Source: an uncultured Bacteroidales bacterium (GTDB lineage: Bacteria > Bacteroidota > Bacteroidia > Bacteroidales > Muribaculaceae). From it: a stretch of DNA of 23,755 bases. A program made the position numbers and the translations under genes. Below the pieces are notes generated by a model. It saw nothing but the letters and a program-made list of their open reading frames with translations. It had not been told where the DNA came from and did not search any database. The DNA lies in contig CATZGB010000043.1 of NCBI GenBank assembly GCA_958418815.1, forward strand, positions 1 through 23,755. Direction: 5' to 3'. Shown here one piece after another: positions 1-6,483 of the stretch (the stretch's first letter is position 1; every line of letters starts with the position of its first letter).

Positions 1-55
1 ACCAAGGACTCCCTGATTATGAGTCAGGTGCTCTAACCAACTGAGCTATAGGACC
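1..55 (-). tRNA. tRNA with CAT anticodon (probably tRNA-Met), 3' end cut by window edge
   Basis: Read on the minus strand, the 5' acceptor half starts with GGTCCTA at position 55. It is followed by a D arm containing GCTCAGTTGGTTAGAGC, then a 5-bp anticodon stem CCTGA/TCAGG closing the loop CTCATAA. The anticodon CAT is at 19-21. The variable region and the start of the T arm follow, and the window ends before the T loop and the 3' acceptor strand. CAT can be elongator Met, initiator Met, or Ile2 (where C34 becomes lysidine). The A-T pairs at the end of the acceptor stem and the absence of an initiator-type C1:A72 feature in the visible half favour elongator Met or Ile2, but the missing half prevents a firm choice. 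Confidence 0.9.
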
Positions 56-117
56 GGATGGAGGGCGACGGACATCGGGAGGGAGCCCGTTTTTGCTCCG
101 GTTTTGATTTTGCGGTA

Positions 118-148
118 CAAAGTTACGATTTTCTTTTGGAGTTCGCAA
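118..148 (-). promoter_or_regulatory. Promoter for the tRNA gene (Bacteroidetes type)
   Basis: On the minus strand TAACTTTG (118-125) matches the -7 consensus TAnnTTTG. A TTG at 146-148 lies 20 nt upstream, the usual -33 spacing. Transcription would start near 112, about 57 nt before the mature tRNA 5' end. Confidence 0.55.
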
Positions 149-211
149 CCTTTTTGGAATTATTCACAAAATATTTTTTTCGTGGATGATGCCGCATAGC
201 GTTTTTTTGGT

Positions 212-219
212 TATATTTG
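212..219 (+). promoter_or_regulatory. Candidate -7 element for the ZIP transporter/umuC operon
   Basis: TATATTTG matches TAnnTTTG exactly. No clear TTTG is present at -33, so this rests on the -7 match and on position: about 130 nt of leader before the transporter start. The rest of 56-357 shows no convincing gene; it holds this element and the oppositely oriented tRNA promoter. Confidence 0.4.
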
Positions 220-357
220 TGTAGAGATTAGCTATGGCGGCCATCGTTGCTGTTGCGACGGAGGAAGCCAATGCCGGCATATGACGGATTTCAGCCCCTG
301 GCGCGTCGTGGCCTATGACTCTCTCCGGCTTGATGATTTTGAAAACAAAGATTGCAT

Positions 358-1113
358 ATGGACAACATGGTGATAATGTGCGCCGCCGGGCTGGGACTCT
401 CCTCCCTGTTGGGTTCGGCGGCCGGACTTCTGTTCCGCAGCATTCCTCATAAATGGAACGATATTTTCCTGGGCTTCTGCGCGGGCATGATGCTCGCGGC
501 CTCGCTGGTGTGCCTGATTCTGCCCGGCTTTGAGGCTGTCGAAGGGATAGACGTGTGGCAGGTCGTGGCCGGAGTCATCCTCGGTGTGATACTTGTGGGA
601 TTCCTTGATTTCGTCACGCCCCATCTCCACAACTTCTCAGGAATCGACCCCGAAGCCCACCGCCAGTCGTCGTCGGTCAACAAGGTGCTGCTGTTCGTGA
701 TGGCAATCGCGATTCACAAGTTCCCCGAGGGGATGGCCACCGGCATCGCTCTCGACGACACCAACCCTGGCAGCTCGCTGGCCATCACATTGGCCATCGC
801 CTTGCAGAACATACCCGAGGGGATGGTCATCGTCACCCCGCTGATGGTGATTGGAGTTAAATTCACAAGGGTTGTAATGATAGCCCTTTCAGTGGCATTG
901 CTGGAGATTGTCGGCGTGTTCGCCGGCTGCTTCCTGGGCAACATCTCCGAACTGCTGCTCCCCGCCATGCTCGGTATGGCCGGCGGCGCGATGCTGTATG
1001 TGATTTCCGACGAGATGATACCCGAGACCCACACCCACGGCTTCCAAAAAGAATCCACCTATGCCCTTGTCGCGGGGGTCGTGATGATGCTACTGATTGA
1101 GAAGTTCATATGA
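358..1113 (+). CDS. zupT: ZIP-family divalent metal transporter (ZupT-like)
   Basis: Predicted inner-membrane importer of zinc and possibly other divalent cations, 251 residues from the ATG at 358. A TTG two codons upstream (352) is in frame but a less likely start. The protein is almost entirely hydrophobic helices. The two diagnostic ZIP helices are visible: HKFPEGMATGIAL and, about 30 residues later, QNIPEGMVIVTPL, whose His/Asn/Glu residues form the binuclear metal site in the family. A loop with HLHNF and EAH between helices 3 and 4 and a late EMIPETHTHG segment add possible metal ligands. The length fits bacterial ZupT. The stop overlaps the start of the polymerase gene by ATGA, so the two are likely translated from one message. 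Family assignment is solid; exact metal specificity is inferred. Confidence 0.88.
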   Translation: MDNMVIMCAAGLGLSSLLGSAAGLLFRSIPHKWNDIFLGFCAGMMLAASLVCLILPGFEAVEGIDVWQVVAGVILGVILVGFLDFVTPHLHNFSGIDPEAHRQSSSVNKVLLFVMAIAIHKFPEGMATGIALDDTNPGSSLAITLAIALQNIPEGMVIVTPLMVIGVKFTRVVMIALSVALLEIVGVFAGCFLGNISELLLPAMLGMAGGAMLYVISDEMIPETHTHGFQKESTYALVAGVVMMLLIEKFI

Positions 1114-2339
1114 GATATGTCGGACTGATCGATTGCAACAACTTCTTCGTGTCATGCGAGAAGGTGTTCGCCCCGGCCCTGGCCGACCGTCCGGTTGTGG
1201 TCACCAGCAACAACGACGGCTGCGTGGTGGCCATGTCGGGAGAGGCCAAAGCACTCGGCATCACCCGCGGTGTGCCTGTGTTCCAAATCAGGGAGCTTGT
1301 CGAGCGCCACAAAGTCGCCATCCTCCACGGCAACCACCGCCTCTACGGCAACCTCTCGGCCCGGGTGATGGCCACAATCGAATCCCTCGTACCCGACATC
1401 GAGGTTTATTCAATCGACGAGGCGTTTATCAATTTCCCTGCAGGAGCCACCGCCGGCGACGCCGAAGCGCTTGGCCGCCGCATCGCCACCGCCGTCAGGC
1501 GCAACGTCGGCATTCCCGTGTCAATCGGCATCGCGTCCACCAAGACCCTCGCCAAGGCCGCAGCCCGTGTCGCCAAGCGCGACCTCTCCCACCGGGCGGT
1601 GTTTCTCATCGATTCCGACCAACGCCGACGCGACATACTCGCCTCCATGTCTGTCGGCGACATCTGGGGCATCGGCCGCCGCCTGGTCGACAAGCTGAGA
1701 CGGGCAGGCATCGAGCGGGCCTCAGACTTCGCCGACGTGCCCGCCCCCCTGGTGACGCGACTGGTCAACATCACCGGGCAGCGCACCTGGCGCGAGCTCA
1801 ACGGCGACCCCTGCATCGACAAAGACCCGGAAGCAGCTGTCAAGAAACAGATATGCACCACCCGCACCTTCTCCCCCTCCATCTCATCGCTCGGCCGGCT
1901 CGAGGAAGCCATCACACGCTTCATGGAGAACGCCTCCCGCAAGCTGCGCCGCCAAAAGTCGGTGACCAAAGGCATCTCGGTCTTCATCCAGACAAATTCC
2001 TACCGCAAAGACCTGCCGCAATACACCAACTCAGCCTACCGCGCCTTCGAGGAGCCTACCAACGACCTCATGACGCTGGTCAAGACCGCCCTTGAGGCCC
2101 TCGGCTCAATCTACCGCGAAGGACTCAGCTACCGCCGGGCCGGGGTGATAATCACCGACACCTGCCCTGCCGAAGGGATGCAACCAAGCCTCTTCTCCTC
2201 TGTCGCCGACCGCGAGAAACGCCGACGGCTCAACACCCGCGTCGATCTGCTCAACCGCTATCCATTGACATCAGACAAAATCCACCTGGCAAGCGGTGTC
2301 TCCCCCAATCCTCCATCCCCTGACAACAACAACCGTTGA
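1110..2339 (+). CDS. umuC: Y-family translesion DNA polymerase, UmuC type
   Basis: Error-prone polymerase that would copy past damaged bases, 409 residues. The Y-family palm motifs are present: D8 in LIDCNNFF, and D103-E104 in SIDEAF, which together supply the metal-binding carboxylates. IGIASTKTLAKAA follows, then the helix-hairpin-helix thumb region around WGIGRR. The C-terminal part carries the UmuC-type tail (RRLNTRVDLLNRYPL), unlike the shorter DinB/PolIV ending. UmuC in E. coli works with processed UmuD', yet no umuD is present here: the upstream gene is a metal transporter sharing an ATGA overlap. Either umuD lies elsewhere or this polymerase acts without it. No LexA-like operator was recognised upstream. 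Only 9 nt separate its stop from the convergent pncB stop. Confidence 0.9.
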   Translation: MRYVGLIDCNNFFVSCEKVFAPALADRPVVVTSNNDGCVVAMSGEAKALGITRGVPVFQIRELVERHKVAILHGNHRLYGNLSARVMATIESLVPDIEVYSIDEAFINFPAGATAGDAEALGRRIATAVRRNVGIPVSIGIASTKTLAKAAARVAKRDLSHRAVFLIDSDQRRRDILASMSVGDIWGIGRRLVDKLRRAGIERASDFADVPAPLVTRLVNITGQRTWRELNGDPCIDKDPEAAVKKQICTTRTFSPSISSLGRLEEAITRFMENASRKLRRQKSVTKGISVFIQTNSYRKDLPQYTNSAYRAFEEPTNDLMTLVKTALEALGSIYREGLSYRRAGVIITDTCPAEGMQPSLFSSVADREKRRRLNTRVDLLNRYPLTSDKIHLASGVSPNPPSPDNNNR

Positions 2340-2348
2340 CCCTCCTCA

Positions 2349-3554
2349 TCAACGCCGAAGATGAAGCAGTTCGAGAAAACGCCCCACAGTCACCGAATCT
2401 CCCGAATACTTCCCTTCATCCTCGCTCAGCTTGCAAGTCTGACTGTAGAACGGCCATGACTCCGTGATTTTCACATCCGTGAGCTTTATCACGATATTCC
2501 TCGGCCTGACCCCCTGGAAATCATTCGTGAAGTGGGTGCCGATGCCAAACGACGGGATGCAACGTCCGGCGGCATGTCGCTGAATTTCAATCGCCCTGTC
2601 CACATCAAGGGCGTTGCTGAACACCACCTGTTTTGTCGACGGGTCGATATTCAGCGAACGGTATTTGGCCTCGATCAAGTCAAGCTCATGCAGGTTGTCG
2701 CCGCTGTCAACCCTCAACCCCTTGAACATATTGGCGAAATCCTCCGAGAAGTTCAGGCTGAAAATCCGCCAGCCATATGTGTCATACAGGAATGTCCCCA
2801 ACGCCCCCCGATAGGTCTTGCGCCATACATTCATCGCTATATGGTTAGCCATCAACGGCCCATACATACCCGCTATCGCGCAGACAAACTCATGCGCCAT
2901 AGTCCCGACCGGAGTCAGGTCATATTTCATCGCATAATACACATTGCTCGTGCCGGTGAAACGTCCCGGCCCCGCCAGCCGCTCCCCGCATTCCTTCATC
3001 GCCCTCACCACCGTGTCCTGCGCCCTGCCCGAAGCCCGCCGCCTGGTGCCGAAATCACTGAACACGCATCCCGCCTCTATCAGCCGTCTCGCCTTGTCAG
3101 CCGAACGCCTCGCGTAATCCTCATAATCAAACGACTTATCCTCACCTGTCACAATGTAATAAAGCTCGGATATTATGGCCAGCACCTTGACCTCCAGCAA
3201 TATCGTCGCGCTCCAGTTCCCCTCGAAGCAGACAGAGAGATGCCCCTCCTCATCCTGCCCCACAGTCACGAGCCTGCGGTCATACCGGAAACCCTTAAGG
3301 AAACTGTAGAACCAATCGGGGATATACCGGCAACGCCGTCGCATGAAGCCAATCTCCTCATCGGTGATTCTCACCTCCTCCAGCATCGCCACCTGCTCCC
3401 TCACCAGCTCTGCGAAACCCGGAGGATAAACCGTGTTGTCGCGGTCAATGAACATATATCTGACCATCGTCCTCGGGAAGTTCTCGATCACGGCGCAACA
3501 CATCGTGAATTTATAAAGGTCGTCATCTGTGAATTTTGTTATTATCGGGCGCAT
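2349..3554 (-). CDS. pncB: Nicotinate phosphoribosyltransferase
   Basis: Cytosolic first enzyme of the Preiss-Handler NAD salvage route: nicotinate plus PRPP, with ATP hydrolysis, gives nicotinate mononucleotide. The 401-residue length is normal for the bacterial PncB group. Recognisable landmarks are the N-terminal DLYKFTM, FGTRRRASGRAQD in the middle, and GTSNVYYAMKYDLTPVGTMA followed by HEF. In the Salmonella enzyme the His of this last block is the autophosphorylated residue. The later RVDSGDNLHELD and SFGIGTHFTND blocks fit the phosphate-binding parts of the barrel. The start is the ATG at 3554. I saw no convincing TAnnTTTG promoter on the minus strand in the 121-nt gap to the next gene. 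It converges on umuC with only 9 nt between stops. Confidence 0.95.
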   Translation of the reverse strand: MRPIITKFTDDDLYKFTMCCAVIENFPRTMVRYMFIDRDNTVYPPGFAELVREQVAMLEEVRITDEEIGFMRRRCRYIPDWFYSFLKGFRYDRRLVTVGQDEEGHLSVCFEGNWSATILLEVKVLAIISELYYIVTGEDKSFDYEDYARRSADKARRLIEAGCVFSDFGTRRRASGRAQDTVVRAMKECGERLAGPGRFTGTSNVYYAMKYDLTPVGTMAHEFVCAIAGMYGPLMANHIAMNVWRKTYRGALGTFLYDTYGWRIFSLNFSEDFANMFKGLRVDSGDNLHELDLIEAKYRSLNIDPSTKQVVFSNALDVDRAIEIQRHAAGRCIPSFGIGTHFTNDFQGVRPRNIVIKLTDVKITESWPFYSQTCKLSEDEGKYSGDSVTVGRFLELLHLRR

Positions 3555-3675
3555 AATCCTGTCGCGAAAAAATCAATGTAAATGCTTTCTGTGATAACAA
3601 CCGACACTTCAATACTGTTTCCACCCACACACAACACCGACGATTGATCAGCGTTATAATAATACAATACCATCA

Positions 3676-4608
3676 ATGTTTTCCACCAACCAATATGCCA
3701 TGCACTCCAGGGAGAAGGAAATATACAAGGTAACGCTGGCCGGCACCGCGGTCAACGCCGTGCTGATTGCGCTGAAATTCATAGCCGGCATACTCGGCAG
3801 GAGCTCGGCCATGGTGGCCGACGCCGTACACTCCCTGTCAGACTTCGTCACCGACATAATCGTGCTTGTCTTCGTCAGAATCTCCGGCAAACCTCACGAC
3901 AAGACCCACGACTATGGCCACGGAAAATTCGAGACCCTCGCCACATTGATCATCGGGCTGATTCTCATCGGGGCCGGGGCCGGCCTGATGGCCGGCGGCA
4001 TCAGTCTTGTCATCGACAGCCTGCACGGCCACAGCCTTCCCCGCCCCACATGGCTCGCGCTCTCCGTGGCAGCAATATCCGTGGTGTCAAAAGAGATTCT
4101 TTACCGCTACACTATCGTTTGGGGCAACAGGCTCGACTCCCCCGCCGTCGTGGCCAACGCCTGGCACCACCGCAGCGACGCGGTCTCCTCGCTCGGCACC
4201 CTCGCCGGCATCTCCGGAGCAATGTTCCTGGGCGACCGATGGCGCATACTCGACCCGATAGCCGCGATACTTGTCAGCGTCTTCATCATCAAAAGCGGCT
4301 ACGACATCGCGAAACCATGCGTAACCGAGCTGCTCGAAGGCTCGCTGCCCGAATCCACAGAAAAGGAAATACTCGACACGGTCTTGTCGGTGGAAGGGAT
4401 ACATGACATACACAACCTGCGCACGCGCCGTATCGGCAACGGCATCGCAATCGACATGCACACCCTGATGGATGGCGACATCACCCTAAGCGAAGCCCAT
4501 TCATTGGCCACCAAGGCCGAACAGATGCTCAGGTCTAGGTTCGGCACGAACACCTACATCTCGATACACATGGAACCCGCCAAAAACACCCCTCTTCCAC
4601 CTCCCTAA
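3676..4608 (+). CDS. Cation diffusion facilitator (CDF) metal exporter
   Basis: Inner-membrane proton/metal antiporter, 310 residues, probably exporting zinc, iron or manganese. TM2 carries ADAVHSLSD (D49, H52, D56), the loop after TM2 carries HDYGHGKFE (H78-E86), and TM5 carries NAWHHRSDAVSS with the H164-x3-D168 pair typical of the transport site. Six membrane segments are followed by a cytoplasmic domain from about residue 210 (ILDTVLSVEGIHDIHNLRTR), which in the family binds regulatory metal and dimerises. The start ATG at 3676 follows an A+T-rich stretch with no clear promoter motif. The stop codon overlaps the convergent DUF4886 stop. It lies near a ZIP importer gene, but in a separate transcription unit. 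Confidence 0.9.
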   Translation: MFSTNQYAMHSREKEIYKVTLAGTAVNAVLIALKFIAGILGRSSAMVADAVHSLSDFVTDIIVLVFVRISGKPHDKTHDYGHGKFETLATLIIGLILIGAGAGLMAGGISLVIDSLHGHSLPRPTWLALSVAAISVVSKEILYRYTIVWGNRLDSPAVVANAWHHRSDAVSSLGTLAGISGAMFLGDRWRILDPIAAILVSVFIIKSGYDIAKPCVTELLEGSLPESTEKEILDTVLSVEGIHDIHNLRTRRIGNGIAIDMHTLMDGDITLSEAHSLATKAEQMLRSRFGTNTYISIHMEPAKNTPLPPP

Positions 4609-5477
4609 AAACCATCGCCATACGGGGAGGCCACTGCCGCGTGGGCTGCCTCCTGGGCGAGCCGTGCCTGCTCCTCTGTCATCCCCGCCGGACGATATGG
4701 ATTGCCTACCACAGACTCCCCGAAAATCGCCTCAAACCAAGTGCAGGCCGCCGTGTAGCGTCCTGTCAGCAGGTCAAGATGATAGCCGTCGCGCGTGAGG
4801 TCATAGTCTCCACCTGCCATCCGGGCAGCCTGGATGGCCGTTCCGGAAGGAATCAGCACCGAAAGAGCCGGATGGTCGGCCATCACCCTGCGGCTCGCCC
4901 CCATTATGGAGTCATACATTATCTTCTGGTCAGACCCGTAGGTCGGGAAAGCCCTATGGGCAGAGTCCGGGGAATAAGCCCAGGTCTGGTGCCACATATA
5001 CACGGGATTCCCTCCGGCCACACTGTCTACATACTCCATCAGCGGGCCGAGGGTAACATAGGAGGAATACAACCCCGACAGCGGGCTTGACTGCTGGAAG
5101 CTCACGAAGTCCCACTCGTCGGATGCCAGGGCAGCGCCCAATTTCACCGGCGACGCGGTGATGGTGGCCCCGTCAAGACCGATGCGCCGGAAGCGGTAGG
5201 CGGCCGAGTCAGCAAGGGCGTTGAGATGATGGCGTTCGAGCGGACATCCCGGTATGTAAAGGTCTCCGACCACCACCTTCTTGCCCGCCGCCGCGCATAT
5301 CTCATGGAAATACTGGTCGACGGCATCCTCCGAGAAACTGTTGCCTATGGCGAGAATCCTGACCACGCCATCTCCGGCCTTGACAGGCCCGGACTGACGC
5401 GCCCGTGAATGCATCCCCCCGGCATGGACGGCTACGATTGACGACAAAAGACAGACAAGTGAAATCAGCTTTTTCAT
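4605..5477 (-). CDS. DUF4886 (SGNH-hydrolase-like) secreted protein
   Basis: Predicted exported protein, 290 residues, with a signal peptide of about 19 residues (MKKLISLVCLLSSIVAVHA). The mature protein starts the DUF4886 fold at RILAIGNSFSEDAVDQYF. The Ser of GNSFS (S47) and the late DGYH (D230, H233) match the Ser-Asp-His arrangement of SGNH esterases/lipases; FQQSS near the middle fits a further conserved block. In Bacteroidales such proteins often accompany glycan degradation and may remove acetyl or other ester groups from polysaccharides, but no glycan-use genes are adjacent here, so the substrate is unknown. A well-formed promoter lies just upstream. Its stop (TAG) overlaps the stop of the convergent CDF gene. 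Confidence 0.82.
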   Translation of the reverse strand: MKKLISLVCLLSSIVAVHAGGMHSRARQSGPVKAGDGVVRILAIGNSFSEDAVDQYFHEICAAAGKKVVVGDLYIPGCPLERHHLNALADSAAYRFRRIGLDGATITASPVKLGAALASDEWDFVSFQQSSPLSGLYSSYVTLGPLMEYVDSVAGGNPVYMWHQTWAYSPDSAHRAFPTYGSDQKIMYDSIMGASRRVMADHPALSVLIPSGTAIQAARMAGGDYDLTRDGYHLDLLTGRYTAACTWFEAIFGESVVGNPYRPAGMTEEQARLAQEAAHAAVASPYGDGF

Positions 5478-5518
5478 GATACAGGCATATTAATCGGATT
5501 GTCAAATAAGTCAGCCTG

Positions 5519-5550
5519 CAAAATTAGCCTTTTCAAGCCTTATGGCCAAA
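5519..5550 (-). promoter_or_regulatory. Promoter for the DUF4886 gene
   Basis: Minus-strand TAATTTTG (5519-5526) and TTTG (5547-5550) are separated by exactly 20 nt, a full match to the Bacteroidetes -33/-7 pattern. Transcription would start near 5512, about 35 nt before the ATG. Confidence 0.7.
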
Positions 5551-5623
5551 TACATGGAGCGCCACATCCGCCGGGGTTTAATCACGCCCCTGTTTTTTAA
5601 AATAATTTACGATATACACAACC

Positions 5624-5651
5624 CGGTGGTTAAAAACAAGTTAAACCACCG
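5624..5651. repeat. Inverted repeat (8-bp stem) in the gap before the Spy-like gene
   Basis: CGGTGGTT (5624-5631) and AACCACCG (5644-5651) are perfect complements with a 12-nt loop. No T tract follows, so it is not a typical terminator for either strand. It could be an operator or a leader hairpin. Confidence 0.5.
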
Positions 5652-5674
5652 ACCCCGGCTAAACGCCAGGGTGT

Positions 5675-5738
5675 TATATCTGTCAAAGATGCAAACAAAA
5701 GGATTTATAACCGGATTGACCAACCCCTTTGCAAAGGG
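5675..5738 (+). promoter_or_regulatory. Control region of the Spy-like gene: weak -7 element and a 14-bp palindrome
   Basis: TATATCTG (5675-5682) differs from TAnnTTTG at one base and is the best promoter candidate. CCCTTTGCAAAGGG (5725-5738) is a perfect 14-bp palindrome about 30 nt before the ATG, placed where a repressor or a leader structure could act. The rest of the 290-nt gap (5478-5767) contains only the DUF4886 promoter and the inverted repeat at 5624-5651. Confidence 0.35.
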
Positions 5739-5767
5739 CCAAATCATCCATTAAACTTATCAGACTT

Positions 5768-6316
5768 ATGAAAAAGAAAATTTTAGGTTTAGCAGCAATC
5801 GCAATATCAATGGTCTCTTTCTCCTCTCTCGCCCAGACCCAGCAGCCTTCGGCGGCTTGCACCACCACACAGGAATGCACAGCCCCGCAGAAAAACTGCC
5901 AGGCAGCGAAATCTCCCCGAAAGGCGAAATCCCCCAAGGCTGATCCATTCGCCGGCCTGACCCTCTCGGAGTCACAGAAGACCCAGCTCAACGCCCTCAA
6001 GGCAAAACGCGCCGAAGCCCGCGCCGAGAAGCAGCAGGCCCGACAGGCAGACATGCGCCTCAACGACTCGGCCCGTGTGGCCAACCGCAGGCAGTATCTT
6101 GAAGAGGTGAAGGAAATCATCGGCCCCGACCAGTATGTGATGTACCTTGAGAACATCGTCGTGAACGGCCCCCAGGGCAACACCGCACGCAGCAAGGCCA
6201 TCTCCAAGGACGCCCGCCACGCAAAAGGCTTCAGCCGCGCATCCAAGGCTCCCAAGGCCAACCGCACCCACGCCGCCAACCGCGCCGCCAAAGCAGCCGC
6301 TGCCGAGACCAAATGA
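5768..6316 (+). CDS. Spy/CpxP-like periplasmic helical protein
   Basis: Exported protein of 182 residues from the ATG at 5768; an in-frame TTG at 5729 would place extra charged residues before the signal peptide and is rejected. The signal peptide is MKKKILGLAAIAISMVSFSS, with cleavage near LAQ. A short Cys-containing linker (TQEC, KNC) follows. The core LTLSESQKTQLNALKAKRAE, then DSARVANRRQYLEEVKEIIG and DQYVMYLEN, has the LTxxQ-like helix and a later helix ending in QY, as in Spy/CpxP/ZraP-type chaperone-like proteins and the related Bacteroidetes families. The C-terminal 45 residues are rich in Ala, Lys and Arg and very basic, which is unusual for the group. A role in envelope stress is an inference from the family resemblance. 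Confidence 0.6.
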   Translation: MKKKILGLAAIAISMVSFSSLAQTQQPSAACTTTQECTAPQKNCQAAKSPRKAKSPKADPFAGLTLSESQKTQLNALKAKRAEARAEKQQARQADMRLNDSARVANRRQYLEEVKEIIGPDQYVMYLENIVVNGPQGNTARSKAISKDARHAKGFSRASKAPKANRTHAANRAAKAAAAETK

Positions 6317-6348
6317 CGACAGCTTTTGAACACATTTCCATAACCATC

Positions 6349-6390
6349 CCGCCCCGGGTCAGGCCCTCGAAGCCAGACACGGGGCGGTTT
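6349..6390 (+). terminator. Probable terminator after the Spy-like gene
   Basis: CCGCCCCG (6349-6356) pairs perfectly with CGGGGCGG (6380-6387), followed by only TTT. The loop of 23 nt has a smaller GGC/GCC stem inside. The short T run makes it a weak intrinsic terminator. Confidence 0.5.
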
Positions 6391-6400
6391 GCGCCAGCCC

Positions 6401-6419
6401 GTCCCCACCCTTTGGGGAC
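6401..6419. repeat. Second hairpin between the Spy-like gene and the LysM operon promoter
   Basis: GTCCCCA (6401-6407) and TGGGGAC (6413-6419) form a 7-bp stem with a 5-nt loop, directly upstream of the promoter at 6426. It may help stop readthrough; no T tract follows. Confidence 0.45.
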
Positions 6420-6425
6420 ACGTTA

Positions 6426-6457
6426 TTTGGGTAATTGAGGGAAAAGCGGTATATTTG
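6426..6457 (+). promoter_or_regulatory. Promoter of the LysM/beta-barrel operon
   Basis: TTTG (6426-6429), a 20-nt spacer and TATATTTG (6450-6457) give the complete Bacteroidetes pattern. Transcription would start near 6464, about 20 nt before the ATG at 6484. Confidence 0.75.
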
Positions 6458-6483
6458 CACAATAATTCTGAAACCTCCCAAGG

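Noticed and set aside
234..284. A 16-residue open frame starting ATGGCG in the leader of the ZIP gene, about 8 nt after the predicted transcription start.
   Set aside because: Too short, no ribosome-binding signal, no recognisable leader-peptide feature such as a run of regulatory codons; likely chance.
1097..2095. A 332-residue plus-strand frame overlapping umuC.
   Set aside because: Arg/Pro/His-rich out-of-frame translation of G+C-rich coding DNA; the umuC frame has all catalytic motifs.
3555..3675. Promoters for pncB and the CDF gene in their shared upstream gap.
   Set aside because: Minus-strand TACATTGA and the A+T-rich TTATAATAATAC each deviate from the TAnnTTTG pattern by two or more bases; nothing convincing.
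5542..5754. A 70-residue plus-strand open frame in the gap between DUF4886 and the Spy-like gene.
   Set aside because: It covers the DUF4886 promoter and both palindromes and runs up to the Spy-like gene, has no family resemblance, and looks like spacer DNA.
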